In this document: positions 1 through 6,512 of the stretch, piece by piece
How the letters are laid out: every line of letters starts with the position of its first letter
Numbering within the stretch: position 1 is the first letter of the stretch
Assembly (NCBI GenBank): GCA_934643535.1
Contig: CAKUCE010000115.1
Coordinates: 1-9,381 of the forward strand
DNA from: an uncultured Clostridia bacterium
GTDB taxonomy: Bacteria > Bacillota > Clostridia > Christensenellales > Aristaeellaceae
Reading direction: 5' to 3'
Length of the DNA: 9,381 bases
Made by a program: the position numbers and the translations under genes
The notes under the pieces: model-generated
Database searches by the model: none
Told to the model about the DNA's origin: nothing
Seen by the model: the letters and a program-made list of their open reading frames with translations, nothing else

Positions 1-235
1 GTACTACACCCTGCAGTTCCTGCTGTATAAGTATCAGCACGAGGCCCAGTCGCTGGCCGCGCTGGTGCGCACGACCCAGGACAGCGGCGCGATGGCCAAT
101 CTGTCCGTCAAGCAGACCGCCCTGTCCGTGCAGATGACGGTGGCCATGGTGGTCACGCTGCCCATCCTGCTGGTGTACCCCTACTTCCAGCGCTATTTCG
201 TCAAAGGCATCATGATCGGCGCTGTGAAGGGCTGA
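1..235 (+). CDS. Carbohydrate ABC transporter permease, C-terminal fragment (LplC/MalG-like)
   Basis: The last 77 codons of an inner-membrane permease of a sugar ABC importer; the 5' part lies outside the window. The reading frame starts at base 2 and ends with TGA at 233-235. The fragment ends in PILLVYPYFQRYFVKGIMIG followed by AVKG. This tail, a last membrane segment (about fragment residues 45-62) followed by a proline-aromatic QRYFVKG(I)xxGAVKG ending, is the hallmark of the MalG/LplC branch of binding-protein-dependent transport permeases. The preceding stretch (residues 11-44) is polar and would lie between membrane segments. The solute-binding protein gene follows after 65 bases on the same strand, which fits an operon of permease(s) and binding protein. 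The ATPase is not visible; LplABC-type systems commonly share one encoded elsewhere. The sugar carried is unknown, though the downstream enzymes suggest plant-type or host-type oligosaccharides. Confidence 0.9.
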   Translation, partial: YYTLQFLLYKYQHEAQSLAALVRTTQDSGAMANLSVKQTALSVQMTVAMVVTLPILLVYPYFQRYFVKGIMIGAVKG

Positions 236-250
236 TCCGTTCCTACTGAG

Positions 251-273
251 CTATCCCCGCTGAGCGGGTATAG
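251..273 (+). promoter_or_regulatory. Intercistronic stem-loop between permease and binding-protein genes
   Basis: CTATCCCCGC (251-260) and GCGGGTATAG (264-273) form a ten-position stem with one mismatch and a TGA loop. It is followed by an A-rich, not T-rich, stretch and then by AAGGAGG at 284-290, ten bases before the ATG. It is therefore not a standard terminator for the + strand. Stem-loops at this position in sugar ABC operons are known to protect or process mRNA so that the binding protein is made in excess over the permeases. That role here is inference. Confidence 0.45.
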
Positions 274-300
274 ATAAAAAATGAAGGAGGTTCTCGTAAC

Positions 301-2004
301 ATGAAGAAAATCCTGTCTCTGGTTCTGTGTCTGTGCATGCTGCTGACGGCGCTGCCGCTGGCCGCGATGGCGGAAGACTACAAGGAACCCATCACCCTGA
401 ACGTGTTCTCCGAAGTGGCAAACTTCGGCGGCGAGCAGAAGGGCTGGTTTGCCAAGGAAGTGAAGGATCGCTTCAACATCACCCTGAATTTCATCAGCTC
501 CAACGTGGACGCCAACGCCTACTCTGCCGGCGTGGCCGCCGGTTCTCTGGGCGACATCATCTGCCTGGGCGACACGGGCGAACATTTCACCACCGCGCTG
601 AAGGCTGATCTGCTGATGGATCTGAGCGACATCGACATGACTCAGTATCCTACCCTGAACACCTACTTCACCAAGGCTTTCGACAAGATCTCTGCGTTTG
701 CGGCGGATCAGGGCGTGGAAGGCAAGTATGGCTTTGCCTACTCCGTCGCCATGGAAGACAACGCCTGGGCCGAGATCACCGACCCCACCTACGGCCTGCA
801 GGTTCGTTTCGACGCCTGGGAAAAGGCCGGCAAGCCCGCGCTGACCAGCCTGGAAGACCTGCCCGCCTTCCTGAAGGCGCTGCAGGATGCCATTCCCGAA
901 ACGGCTGACGGTGAAAAAGTGTATGCTTACGGCGGCTTCAGCGACTGGGAAGACTGCGTCATGAAGTTCACCTGGGACCTGATGACCCTGTACGGCTACA
1001 AAGAGCAGGATTTCCTGGGCGTGAACTACGCCACCGGCGATGTGGTCGATCCTCTGGCGGAAGGCAGCCTGTACTATCGCGCACTGAAGGTGAACAACCA
1101 GCTGTACCGCGAAGGCCTGTTCGATCCGGAATCCGTTTCTCAGAACTTTGACACCTACAGCCAGAAGCTGACCAACGGCCGTTACCTGATGGCTCTGTGG
1201 GGCTGGATCATCGGCAATTTCAACAGCGCTGAAAAGGCCGCTCAGAAGATCGGCTTCACCACCTTCAAGTTCGAGGACGGCGCTCCCCAGCAGCTGACCA
1301 TCACCACCGAGGGCGGCAATCGCCTGTGGGCTATCGGCGCGGACTGCGAATATCCCGAGCGCGCGCTGGAACTGATCGAGTGGCTGTCCACCGAAGAAGG
1401 CGCCATTATCTCCAACTACGGCCCCAAGGGTCTGTGCTGGGACTACAACGCCGACGGCATCCCCGAGATGACCGAGTTCGGCTGGGCCTGCCAGGAAGCC
1501 AAGAAGGAAACCGAAATGCCTGCTGAATACGGCGGCGGTACCTTCGAAGACGGCGAGAACAAGTTCAACCACGAGACCATCAAGCTGGAGCAGATGGTGC
1601 CCGGCAAGACCTATTCCTACTCCTACAAGGGCTGGCCCTGCTATGCGGAGCGCTATGCCACCGAGCTGAGCAAGGCCTGGAGCGAAGAATACGCCAACGG
1701 CGCTGCCAACGGCATCGAGTTCTACCGCAGCCTGTACGAGAAGGATCCCACCAGCATCTCCGTGGTGCCCACCTTCTCCTACACCTTCCCGGATATGAGC
1801 GACGCCTCCAAGGAAAAGCGCGCCCTGTTTGCTCCTGTGATGAAGCAGGGCAGCTGGCAGTGCGTGTACGCCGAGAGCGACGAGCAGTTCGAGCAGCTGT
1901 GGAACGACATGGTCTCCACCTGCAAGAGCTATGGCTACGACGATTTTGTTGAGGAAAAGATGGTTTCCATTAATGAAGCCCTGGCTCTGGCGCTGAACCA
2001 GTAA
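301..2004 (+). CDS. Extracellular solute-binding protein, family 1 (LplA-type), of a carbohydrate ABC importer
   Basis: A 567-residue secreted sugar-binding protein that would capture oligosaccharides outside the membrane and hand them to the permease encoded just upstream. It begins with a clear signal peptide: MKK, then a hydrophobic core to about residue 20, then LAAMA before ED, giving a likely type I cleavage after Ala24. No lipobox is present: Cys10 and Cys12 lie inside the core and are not preceded by a small residue at -1. The mature protein has the look of the large LplA-type family 1 binding proteins: LNVFSEVANF at the start, an early GSLGDIICLGD segment, many aromatic residues (for example ALWGWIIGNF, SYKGWPCYAERY) suited to sugar stacking, and a late ALELIEWLSTEEG helix typical of the family. 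The length is usual for this subgroup. AAGGAGG at 284-290 sets the start. A hairpin terminator follows the TAA. The ligand is not determinable from sequence; the glycosidases downstream suggest a xylose- or fucose-decorated oligosaccharide. Confidence 0.92.
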   Translation: MKKILSLVLCLCMLLTALPLAAMAEDYKEPITLNVFSEVANFGGEQKGWFAKEVKDRFNITLNFISSNVDANAYSAGVAAGSLGDIICLGDTGEHFTTALKADLLMDLSDIDMTQYPTLNTYFTKAFDKISAFAADQGVEGKYGFAYSVAMEDNAWAEITDPTYGLQVRFDAWEKAGKPALTSLEDLPAFLKALQDAIPETADGEKVYAYGGFSDWEDCVMKFTWDLMTLYGYKEQDFLGVNYATGDVVDPLAEGSLYYRALKVNNQLYREGLFDPESVSQNFDTYSQKLTNGRYLMALWGWIIGNFNSAEKAAQKIGFTTFKFEDGAPQQLTITTEGGNRLWAIGADCEYPERALELIEWLSTEEGAIISNYGPKGLCWDYNADGIPEMTEFGWACQEAKKETEMPAEYGGGTFEDGENKFNHETIKLEQMVPGKTYSYSYKGWPCYAERYATELSKAWSEEYANGAANGIEFYRSLYEKDPTSISVVPTFSYTFPDMSDASKEKRALFAPVMKQGSWQCVYAESDEQFEQLWNDMVSTCKSYGYDDFVEEKMVSINEALALALNQ

Positions 2005-2019
2005 TTCTCCGGTTACATT

Positions 2020-2050
2020 GGGGGGCGGCTTACGCCGTCCCCCTCCGTTT
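2020..2050 (+). terminator. Hairpin terminator after the binding-protein gene
   Basis: GGGGGGCGGC (2020-2029) pairs with GCCGTCCCCC (2034-2043) over ten positions, with one G-T wobble and a TTAC loop. It starts 16 bases after the stop codon and is followed by a modest T-rich tail (TCCGTTTAT). The stem is strong and the tail weak, so it may terminate transcription only partly and protect the 3' end of the transporter mRNA. Confidence 0.6.
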
Positions 2051-2089
2051 ATCAAAAGAGCCTGTGGAGCGGCGTTTTTTCCGCCCGAT

Positions 2090-2160
2090 CCGCTTCCTGG
2101 ATTCTGCCCCGTGCCTTTTTCAATGCGACGGACGCGGGGCAGAGTTCAGGACGAAAGCGG
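2090..2160 (+). promoter_or_regulatory. Large imperfect palindrome in the leader region of the fucosidase gene
   Basis: TCCTGGATTCTGCCCCG (2095-2111) and CGGGGCAGAGTTCAGGA (2135-2151) can pair at all 17 positions, two as G-T wobbles, around a 23-base loop. Beyond a four-base bulge (2152-2155) the stem continues with CCGCT (2090-2094) against AGCGG (2156-2160), about 22 base pairs in all. No T run follows on either strand, so it is not itself an intrinsic terminator. It lies 122 bases before the fucosidase start. It could be a leader RNA structure, a processing site or a dispersed palindromic element; the sequence does not decide. Confidence 0.5.
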
Positions 2161-2161
2161 A

Positions 2162-2199
2162 AAAGCGGCCTGCATATTCTGATTGCGGCTTTCTTTTTT
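2162..2199 (+). terminator. Weak terminator-like hairpin with T run (possible attenuator)
   Basis: AAAGC (2162-2166) pairs with GCTTT (2188-2192); a G-G mismatch and two more pairs follow inside. A C and six T residues (2194-2199) come directly after. The T run is convincing but the stem is poor. It follows the large palindrome and precedes the fucosidase Shine-Dalgarno by about 70 bases, so it could be a second terminator for the transporter unit or a conditional terminator in the fucosidase leader. Confidence 0.3.
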
Positions 2200-2282
2200 A
2201 CGCTTCGGAAGGACTCGGCGAATGGTTTAGCCAATGTATCATACAAAAGGAGCCGCATTAGGACGGCAAGGAGGATCGACGC

Positions 2283-3749
2283 ATGAACCGCGAACGCTAT
2301 CTTCGCCAGATCGACCGGGTGATCCAGCAGGGGCCTTACAAAGCCCAATGGGAATCCATCGCATCCTGCCCCCTGCCCCCGTGGTATCGGGAAAAACGGC
2401 TGGGCATTTTTCTGCACTGGGGCCCTTTTTCCGTTCCGGCCTATCATGACTGGTACGCCCGGAATATGTACATTCAGGGAAGCCCGGAGTATGAATATCA
2501 TCTGGAGCATTACGGCGACCACCAGGAGCATGGCTACAAGAGCTTCATTCCCCAGCTGACCATGGAAAAATTTGATCCGGCGGAATGGGTGGAGCTGTTC
2601 CAGCAGGCCGGAGCGGAGTACATTATTCCCGTGGCCGAGCATCACGACGGCTTCCAGATGTACCGCTCGGAACTGTCCCGCTGGAACGCCTTTGAAATGG
2701 GCCCTCACCGGGATGTGCTGGGCGACCTGCTGGAGGAAGCCGAAAAGGCGGGCATGACCATCGGCACATCCAGCCACCGCATCGAGCACTGGTGGTTCAT
2801 GAGCCATGGCCAGGCGTTTGACAGCGACGTGCGGGACACGCAGCCCGGCGACCTGTACTGGCCCGCCAAGCCTGAACCGGCCGTGCATTTCAACCCTGAC
2901 GCGGAGTGCCCGCCGGACGACGAGTTCCTGACGGATTGGCTGCTGCGCTGCTGTGAGATCGTGGATCGGTATCACCCGCGCATCGTGTATTTCGACTGGT
3001 GGATCATTCAGAAGGCGGCCAAGCCCTACATGCTTCGCTTTCTGGCCTATTATTACAACCGGGCGCAGAGCTGGGGCGGCGGGGTCGTCAACTACAAGGT
3101 GGACGCATTCCCCTTCGGCTGCGGCGTGCCCGACATCGAGCGGGGCCAGTTTGCTGAGGCCAAGCCCTTCCTGTGGCAGTCCGACACCTCCGTGATGCGG
3201 AACGGCTGGTGCTACTCCAAACGGGCCGACTACAAGGAGACCCGGGAAATTCTCTGGGATCTGATCGACGTGGTCAGCAAGAATGGACGGCTCCTGCTGA
3301 ACTTCGGCCCGAAGCCCGACGGCACCTTGGCGGACAAGGACGTGGAAATTCTGCGCACCATGGGCGGCTGGATGAAGGTCAACGACGAGGCCATTCACGG
3401 CACAGGGCTGTGGCTTCTGGCGCAGGAAGGCCCCACGGTCATCGAAGAAGGCGGCTTCTCCGACGGCAAGCCCCGAGCCTTCACCAGCGAGGACTTCCGC
3501 TTCACCTGCCGGGGCGATCAGGTCTACGCCATCGCCATGGCCTGCCCGGAGGACGGCGTGCTGAAAATTCGCAGTCTGCGGGCGGACGGCGAGGATCACA
3601 AGGCCCCCTGCCATTCGCTGGTTCGCAAGGTGGAAGTGCTGGGGCTTGAACGTCCTGTGAAATGGACACGGGACACGGAAGCCCTGACCGTCGATCTGGG
3701 CGATTACCGCACCGACCTTCCTTTGACCGTGCGGGTCACGGTCGTGTAA
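2283..3749 (+). CDS. Alpha-L-fucosidase, GH29
   Basis: A 488-residue retaining exo-glycosidase predicted to release terminal alpha-linked L-fucose from imported oligosaccharides. It has no signal peptide, so it should act in the cytoplasm. The N-terminal catalytic barrel shows GIFLHWGPFSVPAY (residues 41-54), VAEHHDGFQMY (117-127), MGPHRDVLGDL (139-149) and TSSHRIEHWWF (162-172), a set typical of one bacterial GH29 branch. IVYFDWW (234-240) carries the expected nucleophile Asp238. Glu286 in PDIERG is a candidate acid/base, by its spacing after the nucleophile. The family signature NGRLLLNFGPKPDGTLADKD (334-353) and WMKVNDEAIHGTG (363-375) close the barrel, and residues from about 380 form the C-terminal beta-sandwich. 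The position often read as W-E-(T/M)-C in GH29 is W-Q-S-D here (298-301). AAGGAGG at 2268-2274, eight bases before the ATG, fixes the start. The alpha-xylosidase gene follows after 32 bases and is probably co-transcribed. Family assignment is firm; linkage preference is unknown. Confidence 0.93.
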   Translation: MNRERYLRQIDRVIQQGPYKAQWESIASCPLPPWYREKRLGIFLHWGPFSVPAYHDWYARNMYIQGSPEYEYHLEHYGDHQEHGYKSFIPQLTMEKFDPAEWVELFQQAGAEYIIPVAEHHDGFQMYRSELSRWNAFEMGPHRDVLGDLLEEAEKAGMTIGTSSHRIEHWWFMSHGQAFDSDVRDTQPGDLYWPAKPEPAVHFNPDAECPPDDEFLTDWLLRCCEIVDRYHPRIVYFDWWIIQKAAKPYMLRFLAYYYNRAQSWGGGVVNYKVDAFPFGCGVPDIERGQFAEAKPFLWQSDTSVMRNGWCYSKRADYKETREILWDLIDVVSKNGRLLLNFGPKPDGTLADKDVEILRTMGGWMKVNDEAIHGTGLWLLAQEGPTVIEEGGFSDGKPRAFTSEDFRFTCRGDQVYAIAMACPEDGVLKIRSLRADGEDHKAPCHSLVRKVEVLGLERPVKWTRDTEALTVDLGDYRTDLPLTVRVTVV

Positions 3750-3765
3750 GTTTTTCATTTGAAAT

Positions 3766-3772
3766 AAAGGAG
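3766..3772 (+). promoter_or_regulatory. Shine-Dalgarno that sets the alpha-xylosidase start
   Basis: AAAGGAG lies nine bases before ATG 3782. The frame stays open upstream to an ATG at 3662, but that codon lies inside the fucosidase gene, has no ribosome binding site, and would add 40 residues unrelated to the GH31 family. The start at 3782 is therefore preferred. Confidence 0.85.
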
Positions 3773-3781
3773 CTGAAAACC

Positions 3782-6001
3782 ATGAAATTTACCAACGGCT
3801 ATTGGCTGATCCGTCCTAATTTCCAGATGCAGTACGCCACGCAGGCGGTTCGGGTGGAAAAGCGCCCCGACGCGCTGCACGTGCTGTCCGCCTGCCGCCC
3901 CATCCATCACCGGGGTGATACGCTGGACGGCGGCACGCTGGATGTGACCTTTACCGCGCCCCGGGAGAATATCATCCGCGTCACCGTGACCCACTTCGCG
4001 GGCAAACGGGATAACGCCCCTCATTTCGAGACCTACGAAGAGCCGGTGAACGCCGTCATTGAAGAAAACGACGAGATGGTCTCCTTCACCAGCGGCAAGC
4101 TGACCGCCCGGGTGCAGAAGGGCGAAAACTGGCGGGTGGACTATGTGGCGGACGGCAGGGTGCTTACCAGCAGCGCGTTCCGCGGCATGGGCCGGGCGCT
4201 GGATAAGGACACCGGCAAGACCTACATGAGCGACTCTCTGATGCTGGACGTGGGCGAGTGCGTCTATGGTCTGGGCGAGCGCTTCGCCGCCTATGTGAAG
4301 AACGGCCAGTCCATCGATATGTGGAACGCCGACGGCGGCACCGCCAGCGAGCAGACCTACAAGAATATCCCCTTTTATATGACCAACCGGGGCTATGGCA
4401 TCTTCGTGGAGGACACCTCCGACGTGAGTTTCGAAGTGGCCAGTGAAAAGGTGGAGCGGGTGCAGTTCTCCGCCGAGGGCGAGACCATCGTCTACGACGT
4501 GATCTACGGCGGCACGCCTAAGGCCGTGCTGGACGGCTATACCGCCCTGACCGGACGGCCCGCCCTGCTGCCCGCGTGGAGCTTCGGCCTGTGGCTGTCC
4601 ACGTCCTTCACCACCAACTATGACGAAAAGACCGCCACCTCCTTCATTCAGGGCATGGCCGACCGGGACATCCCCCTGAGCGTGTTCCACTTCGACTGCT
4701 TCTGGATGAAGGGCTTCAACTGGTGCGACTTCACCTGGGACGAGGAAACCTTCCCCGATCCCGAGGGCATGCTCAAGCGCTATCACGACCGGGGACTCCA
4801 TCTCTGCTGCTGGATCAACCCCTATATCGGTCAGGCCAGCCCCCTGTTCCGGGAGGGCATGGAGCACGGCTATCTGCTGAAAAAGACCAACGGCGACGTA
4901 TGGCAGACCGACCTCTGGCAGGCGGGCATGGGCATTCTGGACGTGACTAACCCCGACGCGCGGGCATGGTACTGCGATCATCTGCGGAAGATCCTGCGCA
5001 TGGGCGTGGACTGCCTGAAGACCGACTTCGGCGAGCGCATCCCCGTGCGGGACATCGCCTATTACGACGGCAAGGATCCGCTGCATATGCACAACTACTA
5101 CACTTTCCTGTACAACAAGATGGTGTTTGACCTGCTGAAGGAAGAACGGGGCGAGGGCGAAGCCATCCTGTTTGCCCGCAGCGCCACCGCCGGCAGCCAG
5201 CAGTTCCCCGTCCACTGGGGCGGCGATAACAGCGCCAGCTACGTTTCCATGGCGGAGACCCTGCGCGCCGGCCTGAGCATGAGCCACAGCGGCTTCGGCT
5301 TCTGGAGCCACGATATTTCCGGCTTTGAGCAGACCGCGCCCGCCGATGTGTACAAGCGCTGGGCGGCGTTCGGCCTTCTGTCCAGCCACAGCCGTCTGCA
5401 CGGTTCCAGCAGTTACCGGGTGCCGTGGCTCTTCGATGAGGAAAGCTGTGACGTGGTGCGGAAGTTCACCCGCCTCAAGTGCCGCCTGATGCCCTATCTG
5501 TACGGCGCGGCGGTGGAGGCTCATGAGCACGGCACACCCATGATGCGCCCCATGATGCTGGAATTCCCCGATGATCCCGCCTGCGATACGCTGGATCGTC
5601 AGTACATGATGGGCGAAAGTCTGCTGGTGGCTCCCGTGTTCCATGCGGACAGCCATGTGGACTACTATTTGCCCGACGGCCAGTGGACCAGCCTGCTGGA
5701 CGGCCGCAAGGTGCAGGGCGGCCATTGGCAGAGGGAGACCCACGACTTCCTGTCCCTGCCGCTGATGGTGCGCCCCGGCACGGTGCTGCCCATGGGCAAG
5801 CAGGACGACCGTCCCGACTACGATTACACGGACGGGCTGGAGCTCCACGTGTACCAGCTGGCGGAGGGCCAGACCGTTACCGTGAAGATTCCTGATCTGA
5901 AGGGAAAGCTCGCCGCCACCTACACCGTCACCATGAAGAACGGCAAGGCGGAGGTCGTTACCGATTCCAAGAAGCCCTATACCGTGGTGGTGCACGAATA
6001 A
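3782..6001 (+). CDS. yicI: Alpha-xylosidase, GH31, YicI type
   Basis: A 739-residue cytoplasmic enzyme that removes alpha-linked xylose from the non-reducing end of oligosaccharides such as isoprimeverose and xyloglucan fragments. An N-terminal beta-sandwich (about residues 1-250) with VYGLGERFAAYVKNG (161-175) leads into the barrel. Asp415 in CLKTDFGER (411-419) is the nucleophile and Asp482 in VHWGGDNSASY (477-487) the acid/base. Both match the E. coli YicI residues Asp416 and Asp482 in sequence and almost exactly in position. The FHFDCFWMK segment (302-310) carries the Cys-Phe pair known in YicI to favour xylosides over glucosides, so alpha-xylosidase is preferred to alpha-glucosidase. CCWINPYIGQASP (342-354) and SSHSRLHGSSSYRVPW (534-549) are further YicI-clade signatures. 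The length is close to that of YicI (772). It sits 32 bases after the fucosidase gene, which suits trimming of fucosylated xyloglucan-like oligosaccharides. A strong stem-loop follows the stop codon. Confidence 0.93.
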   Translation: MKFTNGYWLIRPNFQMQYATQAVRVEKRPDALHVLSACRPIHHRGDTLDGGTLDVTFTAPRENIIRVTVTHFAGKRDNAPHFETYEEPVNAVIEENDEMVSFTSGKLTARVQKGENWRVDYVADGRVLTSSAFRGMGRALDKDTGKTYMSDSLMLDVGECVYGLGERFAAYVKNGQSIDMWNADGGTASEQTYKNIPFYMTNRGYGIFVEDTSDVSFEVASEKVERVQFSAEGETIVYDVIYGGTPKAVLDGYTALTGRPALLPAWSFGLWLSTSFTTNYDEKTATSFIQGMADRDIPLSVFHFDCFWMKGFNWCDFTWDEETFPDPEGMLKRYHDRGLHLCCWINPYIGQASPLFREGMEHGYLLKKTNGDVWQTDLWQAGMGILDVTNPDARAWYCDHLRKILRMGVDCLKTDFGERIPVRDIAYYDGKDPLHMHNYYTFLYNKMVFDLLKEERGEGEAILFARSATAGSQQFPVHWGGDNSASYVSMAETLRAGLSMSHSGFGFWSHDISGFEQTAPADVYKRWAAFGLLSSHSRLHGSSSYRVPWLFDEESCDVVRKFTRLKCRLMPYLYGAAVEAHEHGTPMMRPMMLEFPDDPACDTLDRQYMMGESLLVAPVFHADSHVDYYLPDGQWTSLLDGRKVQGGHWQRETHDFLSLPLMVRPGTVLPMGKQDDRPDYDYTDGLELHVYQLAEGQTVTVKIPDLKGKLAATYTVTMKNGKAEVVTDSKKPYTVVVHE

Positions 6002-6014
6002 TACCCGCTGATCG

Positions 6015-6050
6015 TGCCGGGATGGGGAGCGCCCATCCCGGCATAGCGTT
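6015..6050 (+). terminator. Stem-loop terminator after the alpha-xylosidase gene
   Basis: TGCCGGGATGGG (6015-6026) and CCCATCCCGGCA (6032-6043) form a perfect 12-base-pair stem with a GAGCG loop, starting 13 bases after the stop codon. The downstream tail (TAGCGTTTAT) is poor in T, so termination may be partial or need a factor. A strong stem just past a stop codon nevertheless argues for a transcript 3' end. Confidence 0.6.
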
Positions 6051-6061
6051 TATGCGCATAA
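6050..6061. promoter_or_regulatory. 12-base perfect palindrome TTATGCGCATAA
   Basis: TTATGCGCATAA is its own reverse complement. It lies directly after the stem-loop and before the repeat array, in the gap between the two GH31 genes. Such a short symmetric site could be a repressor or activator operator for the downstream gene. No copy was noticed elsewhere in the window and no clear promoter was found beside it, so the role is open. Confidence 0.3.
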
Positions 6062-6110
6062 GACGGAAAAATTTGTTTTCAAAGTGCCCTATGGGGCTGA
6101 TTGTCAAGAA

Positions 6111-6180
6111 AAACGCGAATATAGGTCAAGGGAAAGCTCGTTCTTTTCACGCGGCGACAGCACGTGGTTGCGGGCTAGCT
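6111..6180 (+). repeat. Divergent first copy of the 72-base repeat
   Basis: About 70 bases that align with the following units but with many changes and one or two small indels. Shared parts are AACGCGAA at the start, GGGAAAGC in place of GGGCGAAGC, and the well-kept TTTCACGCGGCGACAGCA at 6145-6162. It reads as a decayed edge copy of the array. Confidence 0.65.
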
Positions 6181-6498
6181 GAACGCGGACGTGGGTGCAG
6201 GGCAAAGCCCATTCCTTTCACGCGGCGACAGCATGAGTTTGCTATCCAATTAGAACGCGAACGTGGGTGCAGGGCGAAGCCCATTCCTTTCACGCGGCGA
6301 CAGCATGAGTTTGCTATCCAACTAGAACGCGAACGTGGGTACAGGGCGAAGCCCATTTCTTTCACGCGGCAAGAGCATGGGGTTGCTATCCAACTAGAAC
6401 GCGAACGTGGGTACAGGGCGAAGCCCATTTCTTTCACGCGGCAAGAGCATGAGTTTGCTATCCAACTAGAGCGCGAACGTGGGTGCGGGGCGAAGCCC
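6181..6498 (+). repeat. 72-base tandem repeat array, four full units and one partial
   Basis: Four consecutive 72-base units lie at 6181-6252, 6253-6324, 6325-6396 and 6397-6468, and a 30-base partial unit at 6469-6498. Each unit begins GAACGCG-AACGTGGGT (or a near form), continues with a GGGCGAAGCCC mini-hairpin and CTTTCACGCGGC, and ends TTGCTATCCAA-CTA. Units 1 and 2 share GCGGCGACAG and CATTCC, while units 3 and 4 share GCGGCAAGAG, GGGTACAG and CATTTC, so the array has two subtypes and probably grew by local duplication. There are no unique spacers, so it is not a CRISPR. Because 72 is divisible by three, a 24-residue repeat frame stays open on the + strand. Most differences between units would change amino acids, and no ribosome binding site precedes that frame, so it is judged non-coding. 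The partial unit ends 15 bases before the next start codon. Confidence 0.93.
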
Positions 6499-6508
6499 TG
6501 CGAGGAGG
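6485..6508 (+). promoter_or_regulatory. Hairpin abutting the Shine-Dalgarno of the second GH31 gene
   Basis: GCGGGGC (6485-6491) and GCCCTGC (6495-6501) form a seven-base-pair stem, one a G-T wobble, with a GAA loop. GAGGAGG (6502-6508) starts at the very next base, and only four A residues separate it from ATG 6513. Full repeat units carry only the inner four pairs of this stem, so the last copy has a longer hairpin. The spacing is short but usable, and supports ATG 6513 over the in-frame GTG at 6483, which lies within the hairpin region and lacks its own site. Confidence 0.55.
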
Positions 6509-6512
6509 AAAA

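Noticed and set aside
298..301. Loss of catalytic function in the fucosidase because W-E-x-C is W-Q-S-D (protein residues 298-301).
   Set aside because: The nucleophile Asp238 and the other family motifs are intact, and this variant fits the bacterial GH29 branch that also carries VAEHHDGF and SSHR-x-EH, so it looks like branch variation rather than inactivation. The coordinates given here are residue numbers.
2237..2242. TATCAT as a -10 box for the fucosidase gene.
   Set aside because: No -35 box at a suitable distance (the bases 17-18 upstream are GC-rich and unlike TTGACA), so the promoter is left unassigned.
3662..3781. Upstream ATG extension of the alpha-xylosidase by 40 residues.
   Set aside because: It lies inside the fucosidase gene, has no ribosome binding site, and adds residues unlike GH31; AAAGGAG before 3782 marks the real start.
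6101..6125. Promoter from TTGTCA (6101-6106) and TATAGG (6120-6125).
   Set aside because: The boxes are only 13 bases apart, too close for a standard sigma-A promoter.
6111..6498. CRISPR array.
   Set aside because: Units are 72 bases long and directly adjacent with no unique spacers, and no cas genes are present.
6483..6512. GTG start at 6483 for the second GH31 enzyme.
   Set aside because: It falls within the terminal repeat hairpin without its own Shine-Dalgarno, while GAGGAGG precedes ATG 6513 and the family-like sequence begins after it.
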